Assembly (NCBI GenBank): GCA_016712865.1
Contig: JADJQH010000003.1
Location: 122,932-186,931, forward strand
Source of the DNA: Dokdonella sp.
Lineage (GTDB): Bacteria; Pseudomonadota; Gammaproteobacteria; Xanthomonadales; Rhodanobacteraceae
DNA: 64,000 nt
Direction: 5' to 3'
Shown here: piece by piece, positions 19,088 through 27,912 of the stretch
How positions within the stretch are numbered: position 1 is the stretch's first letter
Layout: every line of letters begins with the position of its first letter
The notes under the pieces: generated by a model
What the model was told of the DNA's origin: nothing
What the model saw: only the letters and a program-made list of their open reading frames with translations
Database searches by the model: none
Translations under genes and position numbers: made by a program

Positions 19088-22033
19088 TCAATCCGCGATT
19101 TCAGAAGCCGGAAAATCCGTACCCACGGGCCGCGCCACCTCGATTTCGTCTTCAAAATAGGGAGCCGCACTTGTCGAAGTGCAGGCAGAATTGGGCGCAG
19201 GAGGTGTATTCGGAAACGAGATCACGCCCCCTGTATCTGCGTGTGCCGGTGCATTGAGTGGTAGAGAAAGACTGCCGACGTCATTGGGCCCCATGTCGCC
19301 TGGAGGCTGCGGATCAGCGCCGGAAATCAAATAGAACGGCATGGGTCGGAAGCTGCCGATTACTCCGCGTTTCGTGTAGAACGGCTCCGGCAAATACGGT
19401 GCAGTCGGGGTCACGATTTCCATCGACGCCTGCCTTACCTGCCCGGTCAGGCTCTTGTCCACGATGACCAGGTCGTTTGCGGTTCCTACCAACAGGCGCC
19501 CTCGTGTGTTCTTGGGTTGATCGTCCAGCAAGGCGGCCAACCTTACGTAATGCCCCTTGAGAATATTTCCGTTTCCTCCAGTCGGTTGGCGGGTGTAAAG
19601 CAACTGTGCATTGATGCATAGGCGTGCTGTTCCGATTCCACGGGCAATGCCGCCGGGAAACGAACATCCGCCACCGCTTGAGGTTACCCAGTTGCCATTG
19701 CAGCCGGCATAGTCTGTGTTGTTCCAAAGCGTCAGATACGAGGCTTCGCGAATGTCGAAGCTGCCGACGGCGATGCCGTCGATTTCCTCACCCAAGGGTC
19801 CGCGATAGACCACCTGGATGATGAGGTCCGTTGCATTGATCGGTATCGGATCGGTGCCAAAGTCGAACGTGACCGGAGCGGAACTTGCTCCATTCAATGT
19901 GGCCGCGCCAACGGCCAGCGGTTTGGAAACCGAAATCTCCTGATAGGTTGACCGATTGCTGCCCGCGCAGGTGGGTGTGGTGACGGTTCCGGCATAGTCC
20001 ACGACGCTTTCACCCTGCAATCCGGCATCGTAGCAACGGTTGCGATGGTAACGTGCGACAGCCACCAGGCGCGGATCGGTGGGCCCGGGCGCTGCCAGCG
20101 TGGTGGCCATGTCTTGTGCAATGGCCGCCGCCGTACTGCCACTTTCCGTAAGCGCAGGCGTGTCATTGCGCACCTTCAGGCGCAACTTGGTGAAGCCGAA
20201 AATATCGCCTGCGGTACACAAAGGCGGCTCTCCGGCAATGGGAGCGGCAACCGTATTCGTGCAATAGGGGTAAGCAGTTGCTGGATCCACCGTATGCGCC
20301 ATGCCCTGGTCGGTTACGGAAAGCACCCCATCCTGCGGCGCCTCAACCTTGATCCGACCTCGAAAGAAGAAATCGATCATGCCCGCCGAATACCCGATCG
20401 CTCGTGGAATCAACACATCGGCATCGTATTGCATGTTGTTGTAGCGCATCGTCTGGTCAACGCCCTCGCGTTCTTCTGGCGGGAGCAAATCGAGCACGTT
20501 CTCGAAGATGCCTTGGGTGAGAATCGGCACTTTCCCGTGATATTTCGCGAGCAAAGCCGCGTCGTGCGATGGCGCGATATTGTCGGGTACCGTGCGCGCA
20601 AACTCGGTGTATTTCACGATCTTGCCATTGACGTAGAACTCGGATGGCAGCGCAAAAGACTCCCAGTCGTTGGCGTTGAAGGCTTCTTCGGGCATCGGAT
20701 AGGTCGACCCCGTTGCGTAGGTCGAGCAGGGATTCGCTCCGGGCCCCGGATTCACGCACTCGCGCATGCCCGGCACGGTGCCAGATGTGAAGAATCCCCG
20801 GTTGCTGTAGTCGGCCATGCCCCGCCGAGCGCACACCACATTGACCGTTGGCGAGCCCGGTCCGCAGCTTGCGGGGGCGGTATCGACATGGCGGGTGGTG
20901 AAGTATTTCACCGGCGTGGAGAACGCGATGTTCGGATAGTTGCCAAGCGTGACAGGGATAACTTGGCTGGGAGCCGGCACACTTTCGTCCATATAGCGCA
21001 ATGGGTTGCCCAGCAGGCCACCACTACCACTCGCCTCGGCGTAGTCTGCCGTGACGCGATAGTCCGTATAGGCTTCGTAGGCTGCGTCTGCTTCGCCTTC
21101 GTTTGGAAGTCCGTCGGATGAATATCTCACGTGCGGCGGAGCATGGGCGTCATTGCGTGTGTGTTGTGGCTGCGCAGCATCCTGCAACAGATGCAAGGTG
21201 TGGCCGAGGGACTTGATCGCTGTCGACCAACGCCACTGCCGTTCCTGGGAATCGTTGAAGCGTTCCGTCGCGGTTCGAGGTGAGCTGCTGCCTCGCTCCA
21301 GAGTGAGCGCCCACCAATAGTTGTTGCGTGCATCCTGCCAGGTAAAGTGGTTGCGGCGGGTCAAGTCATCCGCATCTGAGCCCGGATTCAAGGGGTCTGT
21401 TCTGCCCGTTGCCCAAAGTATGGACTTCGCACAGCCGTAGGTTGCGCATTGACTTGGGAAATCATAGCCGCGGTTCCGTGCGGGGTCATAGAAATGCTTG
21501 GCGGCGCGCAGGATTCGACCGTAGGGATCCAGATCACGGTCATCACCGTCCGTCCAAATCCCAAACGGTTGTACATCATTGTCGTCCTCACGAACTGCGC
21601 CGCGCATGAGCCAACCGACCAGTCGAGTCTCAAACTCGCTCACAAGAGGATCGCCAGGAATGTATTCGCGCCGAATCAGGCTTGCAAACGTGCTCCGCTC
21701 CTGCTGCTGCAAAAAGCGAGTGTGCGCCGCAAGCAAGGGCGGAAGATTGGGCTGGCTCGTGCCCTCATCATCATAGTAGGCATCTTTGATGGAAGTCGAA
21801 GGCAAGCCATCGGCTCGAAACGGCGCGTCAATGGCCAGCCGATCAAAGCCCACGATGGGAGTGATCGCGTTCGCATTGGCGGAATTGAGCACGGACCGCT
21901 GCTGCGCCACCTGCGTGATCAATGCGTGTGTGGTGATCTCATATGCATTTGCCGAACCGAACGCATTCATGAACAGTGCGATGCCCACTACCACACGGGG
22001 TCGCATACATGACCACCTGGGGAAACCGTTCAT
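19088..22033 (-). CDS. large secreted protein with zinc-dependent phospholipase C-like motif
   Basis: A 981-residue exported protein of uncertain function. ATG at 22033 overlaps the TGA of the preceding gene (ATGA) and has GGAG 8 bases upstream; ATG at 22006 is an alternative. The signal peptide ends near GSANA, and mature residues begin YEITTHALITQ. About residues 276-297 read LGHTLHLLQDAAQPQHTRND, which resembles the histidine/aspartate zinc-site helix of bacterial phospholipase C/S1-P1 nuclease proteins; His36 could be a further ligand. The C-terminal half is not recognised and contains beta-rich segments and many Cys. Because it is about four times longer than classical phospholipase C, it may be a lipase-like or nuclease-like enzyme fused to other domains. 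It ends a five-gene operon. Confidence 0.72.
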   Translation of the reverse strand: MNGFPRWSCMRPRVVVGIALFMNAFGSANAYEITTHALITQVAQQRSVLNSANANAITPIVGFDRLAIDAPFRADGLPSTSIKDAYYDDEGTSQPNLPPLLAAHTRFLQQQERSTFASLIRREYIPGDPLVSEFETRLVGWLMRGAVREDDNDVQPFGIWTDGDDRDLDPYGRILRAAKHFYDPARNRGYDFPSQCATYGCAKSILWATGRTDPLNPGSDADDLTRRNHFTWQDARNNYWWALTLERGSSSPRTATERFNDSQERQWRWSTAIKSLGHTLHLLQDAAQPQHTRNDAHAPPHVRYSSDGLPNEGEADAAYEAYTDYRVTADYAEASGSGGLLGNPLRYMDESVPAPSQVIPVTLGNYPNIAFSTPVKYFTTRHVDTAPASCGPGSPTVNVVCARRGMADYSNRGFFTSGTVPGMRECVNPGPGANPCSTYATGSTYPMPEEAFNANDWESFALPSEFYVNGKIVKYTEFARTVPDNIAPSHDAALLAKYHGKVPILTQGIFENVLDLLPPEEREGVDQTMRYNNMQYDADVLIPRAIGYSAGMIDFFFRGRIKVEAPQDGVLSVTDQGMAHTVDPATAYPYCTNTVAAPIAGEPPLCTAGDIFGFTKLRLKVRNDTPALTESGSTAAAIAQDMATTLAAPGPTDPRLVAVARYHRNRCYDAGLQGESVVDYAGTVTTPTCAGSNRSTYQEISVSKPLAVGAATLNGASSAPVTFDFGTDPIPINATDLIIQVVYRGPLGEEIDGIAVGSFDIREASYLTLWNNTDYAGCNGNWVTSSGGGCSFPGGIARGIGTARLCINAQLLYTRQPTGGNGNILKGHYVRLAALLDDQPKNTRGRLLVGTANDLVIVDKSLTGQVRQASMEIVTPTAPYLPEPFYTKRGVIGSFRPMPFYLISGADPQPPGDMGPNDVGSLSLPLNAPAHADTGGVISFPNTPPAPNSACTSTSAAPYFEDEIEVARPVGTDFPASEIAD

Positions 22034-22329
22034 ACCGGAACTCCAAAACCACCTGTCATAGCCAAAGCAAGAGCCAACAGCGGGAGAATCAGAAGTGCTG
22101 CAGCGAGCACGCTGAATCGAATGGTCATCGTTCGGGTCGCCGAGCAAGAAGCCCACGCGGCCGCGAGAGTGGCCGCCATGCCGGCAATCGAAAGCAGTGT
22201 CAGCAGCTTTCCAATCCCATGGATGTGAATGTTCGCGTCAAACCAAATGCCGCCGAATCCAACCACCATCCCGACCACAGCGAACAACACGGTTATCGGA
22301 CGGAGTCGTCTCCAATTCATGGGGATCAT
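22030..22329 (-). CDS. small membrane protein (duplicate A)
   Basis: A 99-residue protein with three predicted membrane segments (about 12-30, 40-60 and 70-92). It is clearly homologous along its whole length to the 98-residue protein at 22458-22754: both begin with M-x-P-x-(N/D)-W-(R/K)-RLRP, have GIWFD, a GKLLT(L/V)LS segment, and 'SCS' before the last helix. Its stop overlaps the start of the phospholipase-like gene, so the two are translationally coupled. The function is unknown; a role in anchoring or exporting the downstream product is only a guess. Confidence 0.75.
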   Translation of the reverse strand: MIPMNWRRLRPITVLFAVVGMVVGFGGIWFDANIHIHGIGKLLTLLSIAGMAATLAAAWASCSATRTMTIRFSVLAAALLILPLLALALAMTGGFGVPV

Positions 22330-22457
22330 GGCTTGCCCTCCCTGTCAAAGATCGAACAATGGCATTGAATCTGCACTTAGCGCACCCGATTCACTTGCTG
22401 TCGCATCAATTCGCGTCGTAGAAGCGAAGCGTGTAACGTGAACCTTGGGTGACGTAC

Positions 22458-22754
22458 TCAGGTCGGCGGACCAAAACCACGAATAGCTAAAAGCAGCGCC
22501 AGCAGCGGAAGGACCAAAAGCAGGATCGCGATCCCCGCTAGCGTGATGGTTCGCTTTCGTGGCTGAGAACAGGAGGACCACAAGGCCGCGATGGTTGCCG
22601 CAATTGACGCAAGCGACAAGACGGTCAGCAGTTTTCCAAAACCTTTGAAATGCACTTGGGTATCAAACCAAATACCAAACATGCCAAGCAGAATCCCAGC
22701 CACGGCCAGAAACACGGATACAGGGCGAAGACGTTTCCAATCTATGGGGTTCAT
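22458..22754 (-). CDS. small membrane protein (duplicate B)
   Basis: A 98-residue three-helix membrane protein, the tandem paralogue of 22030-22329. Shared features are the N-terminal DWKRLRPVS, GIWFDTQVH, 'FGKLLTVLSLASIAATIAA', and a conserved 'CS' pair in the short polar loop before the last helix. It starts 15 bp after the preceding gene, preceded by AGAAGGATCAATCC. No known family was recognised. Confidence 0.75.
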   Translation of the reverse strand: MNPIDWKRLRPVSVFLAVAGILLGMFGIWFDTQVHFKGFGKLLTVLSLASIAATIAALWSSCSQPRKRTITLAGIAILLLVLPLLALLLAIRGFGPPT

Positions 22755-22769
22755 GGATTGATCCTTCTC

Positions 22770-23060
22770 TTAGTGCCAGCCAGCGGCAATTCCCTTGGAA
22801 AGCTGCCAGAAGAACGTTAGAACGGCCGCACTCAGAAGAATGGAAATGCCCCCACTCCAGAGCGCCACTCGCTTCTTTCCAAGCCAGAGTGCGATCACGG
22901 TGGCCAAAACCGGCAGTTGCATGATCAATGCACTGGACACCATCAAGGTGTGGAAAGGCATCCATCGCGCACCCGGCGCAAACTCATGAAACGCAAGCCA
23001 GATCGCCAGGGCGGGAAGGATCGAGCCCAGCAAGCCAAAGGCAATGGCGATGAGTTTCAT
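22770..23060 (-). CDS. small membrane protein
   Basis: A 96-residue protein with three hydrophobic segments ('IAIAFGLLGSILPALAIWLA', 'LIMQLPVLATVIALWLG', 'SGGISILLSAAVLTFFW'). ATG at 23060 has a strong GGAGGAAAC ribosome-binding site, so it is preferred to the upstream codon at 23111, which lies inside the preceding gene. It resembles the two following proteins in size and topology but not clearly in sequence. It sits 29 bp after the PKD-protein gene. Confidence 0.72.
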   Translation of the reverse strand: MKLIAIAFGLLGSILPALAIWLAFHEFAPGARWMPFHTLMVSSALIMQLPVLATVIALWLGKKRVALWSGGISILLSAAVLTFFWQLSKGIAAGWH

Positions 23061-23089
23061 GTTTCCTCCGTGCCGATGAGCCAATATTT

Positions 23090-24121
23090 CTACATCGAAT
23101 CGATTCGCCACACACCCAAGCCATCCGGCGACATATGCAACGGATAACCACTAACCTCGCCAGCCTGTTCGGTCACGAGGATCAGTTCGGCGTCGATGGG
23201 GCTCAGCGTGCCGTTCGCGATCATGCCCAATCGTGTGGCGGCAATTGGCAGGTTGACGCCCAACGCGTTGAACAAGCGGGCGTACTTGTGTCGCTGCTTC
23301 AGGTGGAAGGCGTGCATGGCGCCGGTCACGTCGCTCGCCGCCATCCGAGTCCGCACGTGCGCATACACCGAGCAAAGAATCTCGCGTTGAGAGGCGATGT
23401 CGAGAATGGCCACCCGACGTTGGACCGTGTACTGATTGCTTGCCGTGTCAGTAACCGTCGCTTGCACAACATGGACACCGGCAGCGGTGAACAAATGCCG
23501 AGGAATCGCATTCGGATCGGTGCCTGTGTAGATGGCCGAGCCGTCACCAAAATCCACCGTGACGCTTTGCACCGTGATGGTGGACGGCACGCCGATGCTG
23601 AAACCGATGCCAAATGGCCAATAGCCGGCATCCGCATCGCTGAACAACTCGATGCCTGTGGACACCGGGGCCGAGGTAATGGATAGCGAAGTCGTCGCTG
23701 TTAACCCATCCAGGGTTGTAGCCTGAACGGGTAGCGAGTTCATGCCACTGGTCAAGGTGAAGCTGGGTGTCAGAAACGTGCCGTTATAGACGTAGGCACG
23801 GACTCCGTTGACGGATACGCCCGTGCCGGTTGGTCCTGTGAAGGTGCCTGAAACCTGCACCTTGTTCGATGGAATTGTCGCCCCGCTGGGCGGATAGGTA
23901 ACCGCAATCGCAGGCGTCACTCCCAGTGCCGGGGGTTGTACCGTCGAAACCGGCGGCCCCAGGCCAGGTGTTGGCGGGTCGAAGCCATCCGTGAAGATGA
24001 CATCGAAACTGGCCGTTTGCAGTCCGCAAATCTCCTGCGCGCGCGTCGTCGTCGCGAGACAGCCACTGCAGGCAGCGACGGCAAGAAAAAGCGCTCGTTG
24101 ACAACCATTTGAGTATTGCAT
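23090..24121 (-). CDS. exported PKD-domain protein, first gene of the five-gene operon
   Basis: A 343-residue protein that begins at ATG 24121 after GAGGGAGCC; a GTG at 24139 is an alternative. The N-terminal hydrophobic run ends in VAAC, a possible lipobox (with a Sec signal ending TTTRA-Q as the other option). Close behind is FDVIFTDGFDPP, a near-copy of the IFxxGF(E/D) motif found at the very C-terminus of other secreted proteins in this window. Then follow Ser/Thr-rich beta segments and a PKD-like domain (VTVDFGDGSAIYT...RHLFTAAGVHVVQATV). The last 100 residues are unique and end VWRIDSM. It probably acts at the cell surface or periplasm; the role is unknown. Confidence 0.75.
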   Translation of the reverse strand: MQYSNGCQRALFLAVAACSGCLATTTRAQEICGLQTASFDVIFTDGFDPPTPGLGPPVSTVQPPALGVTPAIAVTYPPSGATIPSNKVQVSGTFTGPTGTGVSVNGVRAYVYNGTFLTPSFTLTSGMNSLPVQATTLDGLTATTSLSITSAPVSTGIELFSDADAGYWPFGIGFSIGVPSTITVQSVTVDFGDGSAIYTGTDPNAIPRHLFTAAGVHVVQATVTDTASNQYTVQRRVAILDIASQREILCSVYAHVRTRMAASDVTGAMHAFHLKQRHKYARLFNALGVNLPIAATRLGMIANGTLSPIDAELILVTEQAGEVSGYPLHMSPDGLGVWRIDSM

Positions 24122-24403
24122 GGCTCCCTCTTCCGGCACGACAACTGCAATGCAATCTGTCTTTCAAGGCCGGCTTGAACAAAGAACATGACAGGGTGCA
24201 AGCTGTTACGCCACCAGCCGCCGCGCGGCATGATTCGCATCATCGTGCCGCAGATTGACATTAGCACGTCCTTGGTTTCGGCCAAGGTGTGCAATAGACG
24301 ATTTCTGTGTAAGAGAATTCGTACATTCGGCAAACGTGCAAGCCAGCAATTTTTACGGAATTCGGGCTCAACCCGGCCAGGCGGCATTTTTTGGAGACGT
24401 TTC

Positions 24404-24889
24404 ATGAGGCGATTGGCAATGGCCATGTCGGTTTCGTTGGGTCTGGGCCAGGCGCTTGCCTGTGGCACCCATCCGGCGCAGGAGCAGGCCAAGATCGATG
24501 CGCAGGAACTGGGCAAGCTGCAAGGACTGGTCCGGGATTCCGCGCGTGACGCGGATGCGGTCTTCATCGGCACGGTTTCCGCGCTCAGCCAATCCGCCGC
24601 GGGCTCGAAGGCGCCAGGCAAGGTGACGATTGCGGTATCGGAAACCCTCAAGGGCGAAGCGATGGCGATTCGCCATGCCGAATGGGTCGCAGCCTTCACC
24701 TATTCCTGCCAACCGTCCGCGATGTTTCACAACGTCGGCTTTCGACCCGGCGGTCGCTACATCGTTTACCTGCGCGATGGCAGCGTGACGCGATCCGAAG
24801 CTGCGGACGACCTGCGCAGCGGCTTGCTTCCCCTGGCGCAGGAACGCGACCTCATACGGGACGCGAGCACCCGCGAAACGGATTCCTGA
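24404..24889 (+). CDS. exported NTR/TIMP-like small protein
   Basis: A 161-residue secreted protein starting at ATG 24404, which has GGAG 8 bases upstream. The signal sequence MRRLAMAMSVSLGLGQALA precedes a mature N-terminal Cys, followed by 'DADAVFIGTVSAL' and later 'FTYSCQPSAMF' and 'GGRYIVYLRDG'. This order, an N-terminal Cys with a strand 'vFiGtV' and a downstream Cys and Gly-rich strand, resembles the bacterial NTR/TIMP-like OB-fold proteins. That assignment is moderate; the length fits. Its target is unknown. It is divergent from the PKD-protein operon; the 280 bp between has only weak promoter-like AT-rich stretches. Confidence 0.68.
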   Translation: MRRLAMAMSVSLGLGQALACGTHPAQEQAKIDAQELGKLQGLVRDSARDADAVFIGTVSALSQSAAGSKAPGKVTIAVSETLKGEAMAIRHAEWVAAFTYSCQPSAMFHNVGFRPGGRYIVYLRDGSVTRSEAADDLRSGLLPLAQERDLIRDASTRETDS

Positions 24890-25137
24890 GCATCAGCCGA
24901 GGGCCTGCATGCAGGTGACGATGTTACGCAGGGCATGGCCGAGCGTGCGCACCGCGGGTGCAACCGGCGCACGCCCCGGCCAAGGCGCGCGGTTGTTTTG
25001 CTCAGGCAATTGAGTAGAAGTACTCAGCACAACGAGCACGAATCAGGTGCAGCTCCAACGCTCTGAAGCAGCCACCCTCGCCGGGCGGCTCGCCCATCCG
25101 CACCGAGCAGGATGGCAATTTCAACTGTGTCGCTCTC

Positions 25138-25422
25138 ATGGATGCAGCCAGAGGCTTCTTCCTGAGCATGGCGTTTGTCCCAGCGAGCGAGACAGAGCCT
25201 TCCGAGTTCGAGGCGTGGCGCCTGTTCAAGGCGGGCTGGGCACACAAAGAGCAACACCCGGTTGCGCTGTTCACGCCAAAAGGCCAGTTTCAAACGACTT
25301 TGCCGTCTGAGGCAGCGCGTCACGGCACAACTGTGATATCGGTGCAGGAGTCAGAGCTGTCGGCCTTCACCAGTGACGCAAGGGAGGGATTCCGCGAGCA
25401 TGTCCGAGGTGGTAGGGCGTGA
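25138..25422 (+). CDS. hypothetical protein, possibly a truncated remnant
   Basis: A 94-residue frame that reads smoothly ('MAFVPASETEPSEFEAWRLF', 'ELSAFTSDAREGFREHVRGG'). The frame stays open upstream to 25018 with protein-like sequence but no start codon, so the gene may have lost its beginning or start at the internal ATG. No ribosome-binding site is obvious. No family was recognised. Confidence 0.35.
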   Translation: MDAARGFFLSMAFVPASETEPSEFEAWRLFKAGWAHKEQHPVALFTPKGQFQTTLPSEAARHGTTVISVQESELSAFTSDAREGFREHVRGGRA

Positions 25423-25543
25423 TGCCTGACATCTCGGTCAAGCGGACTGCCCGGTTGCCGAACTTCAGCATTGCGCGGGACACTCGAGTCGGGGCAGCCT
25501 GTTCAGGCGATGCCTTCGGAATATTCACAAGGAGAGACGTGCC

Positions 25544-25999
25544 ATGAAGATCAGGTTTTTCACTGTCGTGCTTTTTTCTGCTTCGGTGTGCGGCTGCGCC
25601 ACGGTTCAGTATGGATCAAGGGACGTGGAAGCCGACCTGCACAGGCTGCAGCCGGTTGCGGGCAAAGCCAGCCTCTACGTTTGTCGTGAAAGCGCGGCTT
25701 TTGTCGGCGCGGGAAACAGAACCACCGCGTTCGTCGACAACAAGAGTATCGGCACATTGAAACCGGGCAACTTTGCGCACACCGTCGTCGAACCGGGCAG
25801 CCACGACATCCATATCGATCGCAGTCCCGGCGGAAAGAGTGGCACCTTGACCATTGACACCAAAGCCAATGACGTACCGATTGTTTGGGTCGGCGTTACA
25901 GGTCATGGCTGGGGTGTGCTGACCGTGGACGAGTTTGAGGACCGCGCCGAAGCCGAGCGTTGCGTCCAGGCTGCCAAGTACGCGTTGCCAACGGAATAG
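25544..25999 (+). CDS. DUF2846-like lipoprotein
   Basis: A 151-residue lipoprotein starting at ATG 25544 after GGAGAGACGTGCC. The signal peptide ends in a lipobox VCGC, with Cys19 or close to it as the lipidated residue. The mature part has the pattern of DUF2846 proteins: 'ASLYVCRESAAFVGAGNRTT', 'VDNKSIGTLKPGNFAHTVVEPGSHDI' and a final beta-strand region. These small lipoproteins sit in the outer membrane or inner leaflet; no function is known. Confidence 0.8.
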   Translation: MKIRFFTVVLFSASVCGCATVQYGSRDVEADLHRLQPVAGKASLYVCRESAAFVGAGNRTTAFVDNKSIGTLKPGNFAHTVVEPGSHDIHIDRSPGGKSGTLTIDTKANDVPIVWVGVTGHGWGVLTVDEFEDRAEAERCVQAAKYALPTE

Positions 26000-26095
26000 A
26001 CGGGCCAGGCACCGGAGTTCATTCAGGCCGTGCCGCTTCGCGGCGCGGCGTTACCCGCGGACGTCAGGGTCCGCTCAAGACTGTCGGAGACCTGC

Positions 26096-26608
26096 ATGAC
26101 GCGCTCGCGCATCTTTTTATTCGCCGTATTGTCCATGTCGCTGAATGCCCGGGCGGCGGAGCCACCTGCACCAGACCTTCCCCAGCCGCTCAGCGAAACG
26201 ATTGCCGCACTCGACTCCGCCGTGTTCGATGCATTCAACCGCTGCGCCGCCCCGGAGCAGTTGGCAAAACACGCGAGCTATTTTGCCGAGAACGTCGAGT
26301 TTTATCACGACACCGGCGGAGTCACCTGGAACCGTGCGGACATGCTCGCCAACACAAGCAGGAATGCTTGCGGAAAGTTCACGCGCGAGCTGGTTCCCGG
26401 CAGTCTTGCCGTTTTTCCCATCAAGGATTTCGGAGCCATCGAACAAGGCTCGCATCGTTTCTGCCAGACGGATGCAAGCAAGTGCGAAGGCCTTGCCGAT
26501 TTCACCATCCTGTGGCGCCACTCGGGCGGCAGATGGGAAATCACCCGGGTGCTGAGCTACGGCCATCGCCCCGCCGCCGGATCGCTGTTGCAACCCCCAT
26601 CCCGATAA
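26096..26608 (+). CDS. periplasmic NTF2/SnoaL-like protein (DUF4440-type)
   Basis: A 170-residue exported protein. ATG at 26096 follows GTCGGAGACCTGC and gives the signal peptide MTRSRIFLFAVLSMSLNARA. The body has the NTF2-like helix/strand plan: 'LDSAVFDAFNRCA', 'HASYFAENVEFYHDTGGVTW' and 'WEITRVLSYGHRP' at the end. Such folds bind small molecules or act as weak hydrolases or isomerases, and the exact role cannot be read from sequence. It has two Cys that could form a disulphide. Confidence 0.78.
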   Translation: MTRSRIFLFAVLSMSLNARAAEPPAPDLPQPLSETIAALDSAVFDAFNRCAAPEQLAKHASYFAENVEFYHDTGGVTWNRADMLANTSRNACGKFTRELVPGSLAVFPIKDFGAIEQGSHRFCQTDASKCEGLADFTILWRHSGGRWEITRVLSYGHRPAAGSLLQPPSR

Positions 26609-26914
26609 GACCGGGCATGGCATCGGATTGCCGAAGGTGGCCACCCCGCGAGGCGTCACGCACAACCACGACAACGGGCTACTTGACGGCGGATCTCATG
26701 CGGTAGGTGAAGGCGTTCATTGCAGCCTCCCTTCTCGCGGGCCAGAAGTTTTCCTGAGGCATTCTTCTGCCACGGGAGCAGGCGAAGATCGATGCGGTGA
26801 ACTGCTCAAGCGGAATACTGGGCATCAAGCGGGAGCATGCATTCGGGTCTCCGGAGCCCGCATGGGTTTCCTTCACGAGCCGATGCCGGGTATCGCTTGA
26901 AGCGCTCCCCCGAC
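26609..26914. other. stretch without a clear gene; possible 13-codon ORF
   Basis: No conserved gene is seen here. On the minus strand a very short frame, MNAFTYRMRSAVK (26679-26720), follows GGGAGG at a good distance, so it may be a leader peptide or the start of a decayed gene. This is noted as weak evidence only. Confidence 0.25.
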
Positions 26915-27694
26915 TCAGGTGAAGCCACGCTCCGACTTGATGCGTTCGTAGGCCGCATTGATCTCGCGGGCTCGCGCTTCGGCATTGCGTTTGAGTTCCT
27001 GCGGAACATTGCCGAGCTTGTCCGGATGGTGCTGGCTCATCAGCTTGCGGTAGGCACGCTTGATCTCCTGCGCATCGGCGCTGCGTGCGATGCCGAGCAC
27101 CACGTACGGGTCCGGCGCGGCGGGCGCATTGTGCGGGCGGCTCTGGCCGGAATACCCGCCGCGCGGTCCGCCATGCGCCTGGCCATAGCCTTTCATGGCC
27201 GCCACCGCAGCCAGCTCGGCTTCGCTCAGTCCCAGCGCAGCGCACAGGTTTCGCACCAGGGCCAGCTTGTTCGCAGCCAGCGTGCCTTCGGCGTAGACCA
27301 GGTCGAGCAGCATGTCGAGCAGGAGGAAGGCGAGGTCGCGGCGTCCCTGGGTCCAACTGCGCAATTCAACAATGGCAGCCTGCGCATCGAACTCGGGTGC
27401 CTTGCCGCGGTTGAACTGTTCGATGGCCAGGCGCCGCCGATCCGCATCCAGGCGCAACCAGTCCATGAGGCGCTCTGCCGCGCGGATTTCCTGCTCGGAC
27501 ACGCGACCATCGGATTTCGCCAAGGCGCCGGCAAAGGCAAACAGCGGCGCGATGAAAGAGGAATTGTCGCGTTGCCGCTGGGTCATGCTGAGGTCGAACA
27601 TGTGCCCGACGAAGGCGCCGATCAGCATGCCGAAGAAGTTGCGGAAGACGATCAGGCCCACCACGGCGCCCACGATCTTGCCTATCATGCCCAT
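26915..27694 (-). CDS. djlA: DjlA-like membrane-anchored J-domain co-chaperone
   Basis: A 259-residue protein with the DjlA layout: an N-terminal membrane segment ('VVGLIVFRNFFGMLIGAFVG'), a central TerB-like helical domain ('FAFAGALAKSDGRVSEQEI', 'RRDLAFLLLDMLLDLVYAEG'), a Gly/Pro-rich linker, and a C-terminal J domain with the Hsp70-activating HPD motif in 'LMSQHHPDKLG'. It would stimulate DnaK ATPase at the inner membrane. Start is placed at ATG 27694; ATG 27688 is equally possible. A second J-domain gene lies 1.5 kb downstream on the other strand. Confidence 0.92.
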   Translation of the reverse strand: MGMIGKIVGAVVGLIVFRNFFGMLIGAFVGHMFDLSMTQRQRDNSSFIAPLFAFAGALAKSDGRVSEQEIRAAERLMDWLRLDADRRRLAIEQFNRGKAPEFDAQAAIVELRSWTQGRRDLAFLLLDMLLDLVYAEGTLAANKLALVRNLCAALGLSEAELAAVAAMKGYGQAHGGPRGGYSGQSRPHNAPAAPDPYVVLGIARSADAQEIKRAYRKLMSQHHPDKLGNVPQELKRNAEARAREINAAYERIKSERGFT

Positions 27695-27912
27695 GCAAAA
27701 ACAGGTCCTGGATGCGCGCGCTGGTGAACATTCCGGCAATGCCTCCGGACTCGCCCATGCAACGCGATGAAAGCGGCAGATACAGGTTTCCGCATGCATG
27801 CGCCAGACGCATGTGCCGGAAGCTGCACCAACGAGCGCGCAATTCTACACGGCCCCTCGCCCACGCACGGCGCCGACTGCATTTCTGCGCGCCTGTCCTG
27901 AAGCATCCGGGC

